Below, piece after piece: positions 50,732 through 59,330 of a stretch of DNA of 64,000 nucleotides. Position 1 is the stretch's first letter. Every line of letters begins with the position of its first letter. The notes beneath the pieces are model-generated. The model did not search any database, was not told where the DNA came from, and was given only the letters and a program-made list of their open reading frames with translations. Location: contig NZ_SSXV01000002.1 of assembly GCF_009469595.2 (NCBI RefSeq), positions 1-64,000 of the forward strand. The letters run 5' to 3'. Source of the DNA: Thauera sp. 2A1. GTDB lineage: Bacteria; Pseudomonadota; Gammaproteobacteria; Burkholderiales; Rhodocyclaceae. The position numbers and the translations under genes were made by a program.

Positions 50732-51628
50732 GTGAATGCAATCGAGCTGCAGAATCTGAGCAAGACGTTTCGGCAGGGCTGGCGGGGCACCGAGGTCAGC
50801 GCGCTGAAAGGCGTCTCATTGGCGGTGGAGCAAGGGGAAGCGTTCGGCTTCGTTGGCCAGAACGGCGCGGGCAAGAGCACCACGATCAAGATCCTGACGG
50901 GTGCCCTGCGTCACGATGGAGGCGAAGCGCGGCTGTTCGGCTTCGATGTCGCAGACTTCCGCAGCCGTGTCGGTCTGGGTTATGTGCCGGAGAACCCCTG
51001 GCTCTACGACTACCTGACCCCACTTGAAATCGTCCGGATGGGCGTCATCGCGCACGGCAGGCGGAAGGGCGCCGACGTGAGCTCACATTGCCGGCAGTGG
51101 CTCGAAAGGCTGGGGCTTGGACCGGTCGCGCAGCGGCGGGTGAGAGGATTTTCGAAGGGCATGTTGCAGCGAACCGCGCTTGCTCACGCGCTGGCTTGCG
51201 AGCCACGCCTGCTGATTCTGGACGAGCCATTGTCGGGGCTTGATCCCCTGGGGCGGCGCGAAGTGGTCGATATTCTTCTGGAGTATCGAAAGGGTGGCGG
51301 CACGGTGTTTTTCTCGTCCCACGTGTTGCACGATGTGGAGCGGCTCGCCGACCGCTTCGGCCTCATTCACAAAGGTGAACTGCGCAGCGTGCAGCAGCCG
51401 TCTGAAGTGTGCGCGAGGTCAGAGACGGTGCTGGTCCGTTCCATCGGCGCACAGCCTGTCGAGGGGCTCTCGCCTGAGGTTGGCGGTCGCTGGTCCGGAG
51501 ATATCCCCGCGACCGATGTCTGGCATGTGCTCGACAGACTGCGGGAGGCGGGGCATACGCTGCTCGAGGTCAGGCCAGGGATGTCGCTCGAACGGCTGTT
51601 CCTGGATGTCGTGCGGCGAGACCAGTAG
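50732..51628 (+). CDS. ABC transporter ATPase (ABC-2 / drug-lipid export type)
   Basis: A 298-residue ATPase with Walker A GQNGAGKST, the signature GFSKGMLQRTALAHAL, Walker B LLILDEPLSGLD and the H-loop FSSHVLHD. Residues about 230-298 are a C-terminal extension of unknown role. GTG 50732 follows a GC-rich GCGCAG sequence; there is no strong ribosome-binding site. It pairs with the permease at 49.1 kb. Confidence 0.88.
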   Translation: MNAIELQNLSKTFRQGWRGTEVSALKGVSLAVEQGEAFGFVGQNGAGKSTTIKILTGALRHDGGEARLFGFDVADFRSRVGLGYVPENPWLYDYLTPLEIVRMGVIAHGRRKGADVSSHCRQWLERLGLGPVAQRRVRGFSKGMLQRTALAHALACEPRLLILDEPLSGLDPLGRREVVDILLEYRKGGGTVFFSSHVLHDVERLADRFGLIHKGELRSVQQPSEVCARSETVLVRSIGAQPVEGLSPEVGGRWSGDIPATDVWHVLDRLREAGHTLLEVRPGMSLERLFLDVVRRDQ

Positions 51629-51692
51629 TTGACCCGCAGCAAGCGCTGTGCGGTGCTTGCATATGTCATGAGTCACGGAGCGGAAAATCTGA

Positions 51693-53708
51693 ATGTCCAA
51701 TTCAAGGAAAGGGCGCCGTCCACACGCACATGGCGCCGATCACGAATTCTCCAGACTTGCGGCCCTGTTCGCTGCGGGTCGCTACAAGGACGCTGAGGTC
51801 GGTGCGCATGAGCTGCTTGCACGACGTCCCGGAAATCCGCTGAGCAATAAGCTGCTGGGCGCAGCTTTGATTGCTCAGGAGCGAGCCGCGGAGGCACTAC
51901 CGCCTTTGCGCGAGGCGCTGGTCAAATTGCCGGCGGACGCCGAGCTCATGACCAATCTGGGGATCGCGATGTGGAAACTTGGTGACTTGCCGGCGGGGAG
52001 GCGTCATCTCGAGCGGGCTGTAGAGCTGTCCCCGCGTGATCCGGCGTTGCATGTAAACCTTGCTCGGCTGATTCGCCATTCGGGCGATCTGGGGGGAGCG
52101 GCGGCGCAGTTGCACGAAGTCTTGAGAGTCGACCGTGACAATGGTGAGGCACTCAGAGAATTGGCCCTCATCTCTCTGGATGCTGGGGCTGTGGACGCTG
52201 CAAAAGAGCTTTTTGAGCGTGTCATCGCGCTGGGGGCGCGAGACGATGGTGTCTATTTTGGGTATGGCGCTGCGTTGAAGCGGCTGAACAGGGCGCCAGA
52301 AGCTGCACAAGCGTTCAAACAGGCCTATGAATTGGCTCGCAGCTCGAATTCGCTCGCCCAGTTGTTGCATGTCGAGTTATTTGGCGCGGACTGGCACGAG
52401 CTCTCGCAACTCGAGTCGGAACTCGTCGAGCGACTGGATCGTGGCTTCTCGAGTGGCGTGCCCCTCTTTTCGCTGCTGTCCATTCCGCGAATTTCATCCA
52501 AGCACGTCCTCGAGGTGGCGAAGGTGGAAGCGAAGGCCTTGTTCGTCGGTGTCGAGCCACTGCCAAAGCGTCTGATGGGGTCGCTGCAAGATGGTCGGCC
52601 GTTGAGGATTGGATATCTATCGGCCGATTTTCATGGCCACGCAACAGCCGACCTGTTGGCTGGAGTCATCGAGAGTCACGATCGCGAGCGTGTTCGTTCG
52701 TATGCCTATTCACATGGGCCAGACGACGGCACGGAGATGTGCAGACGAATCCGCGGTGCGTTCGATGTCTTTGTGGATGTGGGCGAACTGGATCTGAAGC
52801 AGACGGCCCAACGCATTTTCGATGACGAGATCGACATCCTTGTCGATCTGAAAGGTTGGACCCAAGACGCGCGGCTTGGCGTCCTTGCCTACCGACCGGC
52901 TCCCATTCAGGTGAGCTGGCTAGGCTTCCCGGGAACGCTCGGCGATGCGCGACTGGTCGATTACATCATTGGCGACCGCTGGGTAACGCCGCGCGAGCAC
53001 CTCGATGATTTTGGGGAGATCGTCGCGCAGATGCCGAATTGCTATCAGCCCAATGACGACAAGCGGCAGATCGGGCCGATTCCCTCTCGGAAAGAGGCTG
53101 GCCTGCCGGATGCGGCCTTCGTCTACTGCTCCTTTAATCAGTTTTACAAAATTAATCCCGAAGTCGCGGACTTGTGGGCACGGGTGCTAGAAAACGTGCC
53201 TGCTAGTGTGCTCTGGTTATTGGACCCGGGTGAGAGCGCCCGTGCGAATCTCATGCGTGAGTTCGGCTCACGTGGGGTAGATTCCGAACGAATCATTTTT
53301 GCTCCTCGGCTCAAGGGGCTTGACCATCTGGGTAGGCTTACGCTCGCAGATGTTGCGTTGGACACTTTCCCCTACGGCTCCCACACGACGGGCAGCGATG
53401 CACTCTGGGCGGGCGTGCCGTTGGTGACCCTGCCAGGCACGACCTTCGCAAGTCGAGTTGGTGCTAGCTTGGTCTCTGCCGCCGGGATACCTGAACTTGT
53501 CTGCAGCGATCCTGATGCGTTTGTGGATTGTGCAGTTGAACTATATCGAGACAGGGAGCGCTTGGCGCAAATCAAGCAATGGCTAAAATCTGGAGGGCGC
53601 AGGTCTGCGCTGTTCGACACAGCTCGATTTTCCCGCGACCTTGAAAATCTCTACCTTGAAATTTATCGCCGAAATTTAGTTGGGGATAGATCGGCAATCA
53701 TCCAATGA
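51693..53708 (+). CDS. TPR-containing O-GlcNAc-transferase-like (SPINDLY-type) glycosyltransferase
   Basis: 671 residues. Residues about 20-240 are several TPR units (AEVGAHELLARRPGNPLSNK, DLPAGRRHLERAVELSPRDP). Residues about 290-660 are a GT41-like catalytic region with RIGYLSADFHGHATADLLAG, VSWLGFPGTLGDARLVDYII, FCSFNQ-type YCSFNQFYKINPEV, and DTFPYGSHTTGSDALWAGVP. This family glycosylates Ser/Thr of proteins. Next to a pilin gene and a ligase-like gene, pilin or pilus-partner glycosylation is a fair guess but not shown. GC content falls along the gene. Confidence 0.85.
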   Translation: MSNSRKGRRPHAHGADHEFSRLAALFAAGRYKDAEVGAHELLARRPGNPLSNKLLGAALIAQERAAEALPPLREALVKLPADAELMTNLGIAMWKLGDLPAGRRHLERAVELSPRDPALHVNLARLIRHSGDLGGAAAQLHEVLRVDRDNGEALRELALISLDAGAVDAAKELFERVIALGARDDGVYFGYGAALKRLNRAPEAAQAFKQAYELARSSNSLAQLLHVELFGADWHELSQLESELVERLDRGFSSGVPLFSLLSIPRISSKHVLEVAKVEAKALFVGVEPLPKRLMGSLQDGRPLRIGYLSADFHGHATADLLAGVIESHDRERVRSYAYSHGPDDGTEMCRRIRGAFDVFVDVGELDLKQTAQRIFDDEIDILVDLKGWTQDARLGVLAYRPAPIQVSWLGFPGTLGDARLVDYIIGDRWVTPREHLDDFGEIVAQMPNCYQPNDDKRQIGPIPSRKEAGLPDAAFVYCSFNQFYKINPEVADLWARVLENVPASVLWLLDPGESARANLMREFGSRGVDSERIIFAPRLKGLDHLGRLTLADVALDTFPYGSHTTGSDALWAGVPLVTLPGTTFASRVGASLVSAAGIPELVCSDPDAFVDCAVELYRDRERLAQIKQWLKSGGRRSALFDTARFSRDLENLYLEIYRRNLVGDRSAIIQ

Positions 53709-53834
53709 ACGTAGGGTGACATTAGGTTTCTCGTGTCTATCGGATGCTCCGAATGGGAAGAGTCTAAGAAATGGACAAGAGGGTATAGGCCTATCTTGAG
53801 GTCATGAAAGTTGTTTTAATTAATTATTGCCCAG

Positions 53835-55298
53835 ATGAACCAAGATTTTGACAGTCCTCTGCCCAGTTCAAGCTTGCCTTTTTTTGCCCTTCTAGGGGGC
53901 TTGATTCTGCTGGTACTGCTTCCGACGGTTACCTGGTTGCCAGGTGAAAATTGGCATGATAGGCAGCGCATTGGGCAAATCGTGCTCATTGCATGCACGG
54001 CAATGACAGGCTCGTTCATGATCTTTTCTTTCAAGCCGCTGCCATATGCAGTGAGTCGGGTAACGTTCTTTTTGATTGTCGGTCTCGTCCTTGTTGGCGC
54101 CATGTCTTCCGTCCGCGCTGACGCGCCGATATGGGCTTTCACCGAACTAGCTACCTTTTTTGGCTGTGCCGGGATCGCGTGGTTCATTGCAATTGTTCGC
54201 ATCACCGGGGGTGCGTTAGTCGACCGAATGTTGCTGGGATCGGTCGTGTTGACGTGTGCAGCGCTATCTATTCAGGTGGGCGTTAGTTACGCGAGTACCA
54301 TCCTTGTGCGACTTGAACCGGTCGACCCATGGGGTTTCCTGGGCGGATTCTCTAATTTACGATTCTTCGGCCAATTTATTAGTCTGTCCCTGCCTCTGCT
54401 CGCGGCGCCCGCGATGGTGCCCGGTCAATCGAGGCCGTGGCGTATCCCTACGCTGCTCTTGCTCGTCGTTTGGTGGGCGATAGCAATCTGCTCGGGCACT
54501 CGCGGTACTTGGCTCGGCCTCGCGGTCGCGAGTACCTGGCTGTGTTTCATGGGGGAGAAAGCGCGACGCTGGGTAACCTTGCAGGTCTTTTCCGCGATCG
54601 GGGGCGGGGTACTCTTCTTTATCTGCATGAATTGGATTCCACAAATCGCTGACCTCGAAGTGGCTAATCACGCGTCGTCGCGCTTGACCGCCTCACTTTC
54701 CGGGAGGGAGGTGTTGTGGATCCAGGCTGTCAGCATGATAGTGGAGCGCCCATTGCTTGGCTTTGGGCCGATGCACTTCGCCAGTATAGCGAACGCCGTT
54801 GCTGCTCATCCGCATCAAGCTTTGCTGCAGTTGGCCTCTGAGTGGGGGCTTCCTTTCTCGGTAGCAGTCACGTTCGGCGTTGGGCTTGCAGCGTGTTCTG
54901 TCTTTCGGTGTGTAAGAGCTGAGGCGAATCTTGATACCTCGGTCAGTGTCCTACGGCTCTGTCTATCCGCTTCCCTGGTAGCGTCGTTGACGCAAGCCAT
55001 GGTTGATGGAGTGCTAGTGATGCCTTACACGCAGGTTTGGCTTGCGCTAGTTTCGGGTTGGTTGCTTGCGCTCCATCCCCGACGAGAGTCGACGGTCGGT
55101 CCATCCGCAACTGGTCGATTGCTTTGGACCGGTGGGCTCATATTGGCTGCGGGGTTGCTCGTCGGTGTCTTGGTGCGCGACTATCCTCGCCTCAATGAAC
55201 TGGAGAATTCCTACGTGCAGCAGGTCGGGGGGCATCTGCAGCCGCGTTTTTGGCAACAGGGTGTTATCGTTGCGCGGGGGCAACAGAACTCCAAGTGA
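53835..55298 (+). CDS. O-antigen ligase / PglL-like polytopic membrane protein
   Basis: A 487-residue protein with about 12 hydrophobic helices and a Wzy_C-type periplasmic loop: SGREVLWIQAVSMIVERPLL, GFGPMHFASI and AHPHQALLQLASEWGLPFS, whose His-rich segment matches the ligase motif. Such proteins transfer lipid-linked sugars to lipid A or, as PglL/TfpO, to pilin. The AT-rich composition and rarer codons differ from the surrounding GC-rich genes and suggest transfer. No C-terminal TPR is present. Confidence 0.75.
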   Translation: MNQDFDSPLPSSSLPFFALLGGLILLVLLPTVTWLPGENWHDRQRIGQIVLIACTAMTGSFMIFSFKPLPYAVSRVTFFLIVGLVLVGAMSSVRADAPIWAFTELATFFGCAGIAWFIAIVRITGGALVDRMLLGSVVLTCAALSIQVGVSYASTILVRLEPVDPWGFLGGFSNLRFFGQFISLSLPLLAAPAMVPGQSRPWRIPTLLLLVVWWAIAICSGTRGTWLGLAVASTWLCFMGEKARRWVTLQVFSAIGGGVLFFICMNWIPQIADLEVANHASSRLTASLSGREVLWIQAVSMIVERPLLGFGPMHFASIANAVAAHPHQALLQLASEWGLPFSVAVTFGVGLAACSVFRCVRAEANLDTSVSVLRLCLSASLVASLTQAMVDGVLVMPYTQVWLALVSGWLLALHPRRESTVGPSATGRLLWTGGLILAAGLLVGVLVRDYPRLNELENSYVQQVGGHLQPRFWQQGVIVARGQQNSK

Positions 55299-55723
55299 AG
55301 CGAGCGTAAGGTGCTTTTCTTACTGGGCCTGAGGTCACCTGCGGATCTCTTCGACGTCAAGACGGGGAAGACTGGATGGAAATGATCCGAGGCCGAAACC
55401 AGATGGCGCACACCTCCCACGAAGAAGTTGCGGACGAGACTTCAGCGCGCATCATGGCACCTACCATCCCGTGTTTATGGTGTTCGCGAAGCGCATGCGA
55501 GCCTTGGGATCCGGCCGGTGGCGAGGTAGTCTTTGCCCACTTTTCGATGCGTTGCGACGACATGATGCGGAGCTCTTGCAGGTCATCCAGCTGGCACGGG
55601 TAGCCTGGTGGGCATCGGCAGTGGCGGTGTGCGGTAGGGCATTGATCGCGGCCAGGTCCGCTCCCACACGACGCGCCCTTGCCGTGGCAGCGGACCGGGC
55701 CGCGATCGAGCCGCTGCTCGCGC
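55299..55723. other. 425-base gap without a supported gene
   Basis: Short reading frames exist on both strands but none has a signal, family motif or ribosome-binding site. A divergent REP-like copy lies at about 55644-55667 (GATCGCGGCCAGGTCCGCTC then CCAC). Confidence 0.5.
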
Positions 55724-56143
55724 TCAGGCGATGCGTTCCCACAGGCAGGTTTCGTCCTCCAGCCGGTCCAGTTCCAGGCCCTTGAAGTCGCCGCGCGACA
55801 CGATGCCGACGAGCTTGCCGGCATCGACGATGGGGAGGTGGCGGTAACCGCAGTCGGCCATGCGGCGCAGGGCGTCGATCGCCATCGCGTCGGGGGCAAT
55901 GGTGTCGGGCGCGGCGGTCATCACTGCAGACAGCGGCGTTGCCGCCGGCGGCTGGCCTTCGGCGAGGGTGCGCACTGCATCGCGGCCGGTGAAGATGCCC
56001 ACCAGGCGGTCGCCGTCGGTCACCAGCACGGCGCCGACGCGGCGTTCCCACATGCACTGGCAGGCGTGCTGGACGGTGGCGTCGGGCGGCAGCGTCAGCG
56101 GGTCCTGATTCTTGATGATGAAGGCCAGGCAGCGGTTCGTCAT
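55724..56143 (-). CDS. CBS-domain protein
   Basis: A 139-residue protein made of two CBS domains: PPDATVQHACQCMWERRVGA with VLVTDGDRLVGIFTGRDAVR, then APDAMAIDALRRMADCGYRH with LPIVDAGKLVGIVSRGDFKG. Paired CBS domains bind adenine nucleotides and act as sensors. GGAGA before ATG 56143 decides the start over in-frame starts upstream. It stands alone; partner unknown. Confidence 0.88.
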   Translation of the reverse strand: MTNRCLAFIIKNQDPLTLPPDATVQHACQCMWERRVGAVLVTDGDRLVGIFTGRDAVRTLAEGQPPAATPLSAVMTAAPDTIAPDAMAIDALRRMADCGYRHLPIVDAGKLVGIVSRGDFKGLELDRLEDETCLWERIA

Positions 56144-56324
56144 GATGGATGTCTCCGGGTGGTCAAAGATGTATGCATTCACCTTCCAATATAGACGCCG
56201 GCATGACGGTTTGTTGGCGGCGGATCGGAATGCCTTGCGCAACGCGCAAGGGCTTTAGAATATCGACCACTTCCTCGCCGTCCGGCGCTGCCGGGAGCGG
56301 TTCGACCCTTTCCATCTCTTTACC

Positions 56325-57122
56325 ATGGCCACCTACGCAATCGGCGACATCCAGGGCTGTTATCCGGCGCTGCAGCGGCTGCTGGAGCGGGTGGCGTTCG
56401 ATCCGCTGACGGATCGGCTGTGGATCGTGGGCGATCTCGTCAATCGCGGACCGCAGTCCCTGCAGGTGCTGCGCGTGCTGCGCGACCTGGGCAGCGCGGC
56501 GACGGTGGTGCTGGGCAACCATGACCTGTATCTGCTGATGGTGGCGGCCGGCTACCAGCGGCGCGAGGACGACGACACGCTGTACCAGGTGCTTGAGGCG
56601 CCGGACCGCGATGAACTGCTGCAGTGGCTGACGTGCCGGCCGTTGATGCATGTGGAAGACGACTACGTGCTCGTCCACGCCGGGCTGCTGCCGGGCTGGA
56701 CGGTGGCGCACGCGCAAACGCTGGCCGACGAGGTGGTCGCAGTGCTGCGCGGGCCGCAGGCGAAGGAGTTCCTGCTTAACCTTGCCGGCAACAAGCCCGA
56801 CCGCTGGTCGGACGATCTGAAGGGTTGGGAACGGCTGCGCGTGGTGGTGAACGCGATGACGCGCATGCGCTTCTGCACCGCCGACGGGCGCATGGCACTG
56901 CGCGCGAAAGGCCCGCCCGACAAGGCGCCGCCGGGAACGATGCCGTGGTTTCTCGCGCCGGACCGCTTCAACCGCACCCACACCATCGTCTGCGGGCACT
57001 GGTCGGCGCTTGGGTTTTATCGTGCGCCGGGGCTCATTGCGCTCGATTCCGGCGCCGTGTGGGGGGGGAAGCTGACGGCGGTGCGGCTGGAAGACGGCGA
57101 AGTGATCCAGGTACCGGGCTGA
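56325..57122 (+). CDS. apaH: Bis(5'-nucleosyl)-tetraphosphatase (symmetrical) ApaH
   Basis: A 265-residue metallophosphatase that cleaves Ap4A to ADP and removes Np4 RNA caps. All motifs are present: IGDIQGCYPALQRLL, GDLVNRGP, VVLGNHDLYLL and, near the C-terminus, VCGHWSALGFYRAPG and ALDSGAVWGGKLTAV. It is convergent with the olsB-olsA pair, with only three bases between stop codons. Confidence 0.95.
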   Translation: MATYAIGDIQGCYPALQRLLERVAFDPLTDRLWIVGDLVNRGPQSLQVLRVLRDLGSAATVVLGNHDLYLLMVAAGYQRREDDDTLYQVLEAPDRDELLQWLTCRPLMHVEDDYVLVHAGLLPGWTVAHAQTLADEVVAVLRGPQAKEFLLNLAGNKPDRWSDDLKGWERLRVVVNAMTRMRFCTADGRMALRAKGPPDKAPPGTMPWFLAPDRFNRTHTIVCGHWSALGFYRAPGLIALDSGAVWGGKLTAVRLEDGEVIQVPG

Positions 57123-57125
57123 GCC

Positions 57126-57905
57126 CTACAGCCGCGCCAGGATGAGCTCACGCGCCTCGCGCGCCAGGCTGCGGCGGTCGGTGTGCGGGCCGGTGGCGAG
57201 CGGAGCGACAGCCTGCACGCGGGCGATGATTTCACGTTCGGCGATGATGCTGGCGATGCACTGGCCCAGGCTGACGTCGCCGTCGTAGGCCGCCGCGCGG
57301 CTGAAGCTGCCGTCAGGCGCGTGGTACGACAGGGCGACCGGCTGCACCGCGTGGCCGGCGGCGATGGCCGGCTGCAGCAGGGCGGCGTGGAAGTCGAGCA
57401 CGTGGCTGCCGTCGGTGGTGGTGCCTTCAGGGAAGATCGCGACGTTGCGCCCGGCGTCGAGCTGCGCGGCGGTTTCCGCGTTGATGATCTTCGCGTGGCC
57501 GCGGCTGCCGCGGCGCAGGAAGATGGTGCCGTTTTTCGCCGCGAGCCAGCCGATGAGCGGCCAGTTGCGCACTTCCGCTTTCGACACGAAGGAGGCGGGC
57601 GCCACCGCGTTGATGACGAAGATGTCCACCCACGAGATGTGATTGGCCACCAGCATGCAGCCCGGCTCCACCGCCACGCCCGCGGTCTGCAGGCGGATGC
57701 CGAGGATGGCCAGCAGGCGCTGCGACCAGCGCTGGCGCAGGCGGCGGTGAGCGGGTTCGGCGCAGAACGGGTAGATCAGCGCGATCGTCAGCGTGCCCTG
57801 GGCGATGTGCAGCGCCAGGCGCAGGCTGCGCCAGCCGCGCAGCAGCGCGGGGCTGGCGGTGCGGCTGGCGGGTGCGGTGGAGGCCGCAGCGGCGGCGGTG
57901 TTCAT
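57126..57905 (-). CDS. olsA: Lysophospholipid / lyso-ornithine lipid acyltransferase, PlsC family (OlsA-like)
   Basis: A 259-residue membrane-bound acyltransferase. The catalytic motif is NHISWVD, followed by SKAEVRNWPLIGWLAAKNGT, FLRRGSRGHA and the FPEGTTTDG motif. An N-terminal hydrophobic stretch (LHIAQGTLTIALIYPF) lies at about 35-55. On motif alone it could be PlsC; the OlsB gene five bases upstream argues for OlsA, which adds the second acyl chain to lyso-ornithine lipid. Confidence 0.82.
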   Translation of the reverse strand: MNTAAAAASTAPASRTASPALLRGWRSLRLALHIAQGTLTIALIYPFCAEPAHRRLRQRWSQRLLAILGIRLQTAGVAVEPGCMLVANHISWVDIFVINAVAPASFVSKAEVRNWPLIGWLAAKNGTIFLRRGSRGHAKIINAETAAQLDAGRNVAIFPEGTTTDGSHVLDFHAALLQPAIAAGHAVQPVALSYHAPDGSFSRAAAYDGDVSLGQCIASIIAEREIIARVQAVAPLATGPHTDRRSLAREARELILARL

Positions 57906-57910
57906 CGGTT

Positions 57911-58681
57911 TCAGTCCTTGCGTCCCATGAAGTGTCTGGCGTAGCGGTCGTCGACCTTGTTCATCGGCATCAGGATGGGCAGGTCGGCGGTGTTGAAGTC
58001 GGGATCCCACGCCGGCTCGCCGCAGATCCAGGCGCCTGCACGCAGATAACCCTTGATGAGCGGCGGCGCTTCCGCCGGCAGGTCGCCGCGCAAGGCCTCG
58101 AGCGGCAGCGGACAGCGCGGGAAGACGCGGTATTCGAGCGGCGCCAGGTGGTCTTCACGCAGGCGATTGTACAGGCTGGCCGCGGCGTGGCCGCCGTCGG
58201 CCATGCTGACCGAGGCGCAGCCGACAAGGTAGTCGTAGCCGTTTTCCTGCATGTAGCGCGCGAGGCCCGACCACAGCAGCGCGATCACCGCGCCGCTGCG
58301 GTACTCTGCGTCGATGCACGAGCGCCCGATCTCCACCAGGCGGCCGCGCAGGTGCTGCAGGCGGGTGAGGTCGAATTCGTTCTCGGAGTAGTAGCCGCCG
58401 ACCTTGCGCGCCGCCGCCGGCGACAGGATGCGGTAGGTGCCGACGATGCGGCCAGCGTCCTCGTCGCGCACGATGAGGTGCTCGCAGTAGGGGTCGTAGA
58501 TGTCGCGATCCACGCCCGGCGTGCGCGTGTTGAGGCGGGCGCCCATCTCGTCGGCGAAGACGCGATAGCGCAGCTTCTGGGCTTCGAGGATTTCCGTTTC
58601 GCAGCTTGCGAGGCCCACATGCAGGTTGCGGCCCTTGCTGCGCTTGGCGGTGGCCAGGTCCGGCTGGGTGTGCTTGAGCAT
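57911..58681 (-). CDS. olsB: L-ornithine N-alpha-acyltransferase, OlsB type
   Basis: A 256-residue GNAT-fold acyltransferase. LRYRVFADEMGARLNTRTPG, DIYDPYCEHLIVRDEDAGRI, VGTYRILSPAAARKVGGYYS and EIGRSCIDAEYRSGAVIALL are typical of OlsB, which transfers a 3-hydroxyacyl chain from ACP to ornithine. With OlsA it would make ornithine lipids, phosphorus-free membrane lipids often raised under phosphate limitation. I did not find a convincing Pho box upstream. Confidence 0.86.
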   Translation of the reverse strand: MLKHTQPDLATAKRSKGRNLHVGLASCETEILEAQKLRYRVFADEMGARLNTRTPGVDRDIYDPYCEHLIVRDEDAGRIVGTYRILSPAAARKVGGYYSENEFDLTRLQHLRGRLVEIGRSCIDAEYRSGAVIALLWSGLARYMQENGYDYLVGCASVSMADGGHAAASLYNRLREDHLAPLEYRVFPRCPLPLEALRGDLPAEAPPLIKGYLRAGAWICGEPAWDPDFNTADLPILMPMNKVDDRYARHFMGRKD

Positions 58682-58793
58682 GGCGTGCTTCCGTTTGGTG
58701 AGGATGAGGGCATTCTCGAAAGCCTGCGTTGCGGCACGGTGACGCGCTGGTTACGATCGGGTGACGGACATGGCATCGAAGAGGGGAGTCGAG

Positions 58794-59210
58794 ATGGACA
58801 ACTGCGTTTTCTGCCGCATTGCGAAAGGTGAGCTGCCGTCGTCGAAGGTGCACGAGGACGAGCACACGCTGGTGATCATGGACATCCAGTCGGTGAACCC
58901 GGGCCACATGCTGGTGCTGGTGAAGCCGCATCGCGAGAACATCTATGCGCTGGACGACGAGCTTGCCGGCGCCGCCTTCCGCACCGCGGCGCGCGTGGCG
59001 CGAGCGGCCAAGCAGGTGACCGGCTGCCAGGGCGTGAGCCTGTTCCAGGCCAACGAGCCGGCCGGCGCGCAGACGGTGTTCCACTTCCACATCCACGTGC
59101 TGCCGCGCTGGGAAGGCGATGGCATGGCGCTGGCGTGGCCGGTGAAGAACCCGCCGCGCGAGGCGCTGGAGGAGATGGCGGCGAAGCTGAGGGCAGCGGT
59201 GGGCGCCTGA
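58794..59210 (+). CDS. HIT-family nucleotide hydrolase
   Basis: A 138-residue histidine-triad protein. NCVFCRIAKGELPSSKVHED starts the domain and H97-x-H99-x-H101 (HFHIHVLP) is the catalytic triad. AGGGGAG before ATG 58794 decides it over the GTG at 58761. Family members hydrolyse adenosine phosphoramidates or dinucleoside polyphosphates. Confidence 0.92.
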   Translation: MDNCVFCRIAKGELPSSKVHEDEHTLVIMDIQSVNPGHMLVLVKPHRENIYALDDELAGAAFRTAARVARAAKQVTGCQGVSLFQANEPAGAQTVFHFHIHVLPRWEGDGMALAWPVKNPPREALEEMAAKLRAAVGA

Positions 59211-59227
59211 TCGCGATTGGGCGGATG

Positions 59228-59253
59228 CGGTCGCGCTCAAGCGCGCTCCTACA
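59228..59253. repeat. REP-like element, variant
   Basis: CGGTCGCGCTCAAGCGCGCT then CCTACA is the reverse complement of GTAGGAGCGCGCTTGAGCGC, a compensatory variant of the core seen at 48251: both stem sides are changed so pairing is kept. Confidence 0.65.
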
Positions 59254-59330
59254 TGGGGGCGAGCATCGAGGGGGGCGCGGCGGCGCCCGCTTATAATGGC
59301 GGTTCCAGACACTTCCGTACGGGACCCGAC

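Noticed and set aside
55376..55603. Possible 75-codon gene after the ligase-like gene
   Set aside because: No ribosome-binding site, no signal or family motif, and frames on the opposite strand are equally open.
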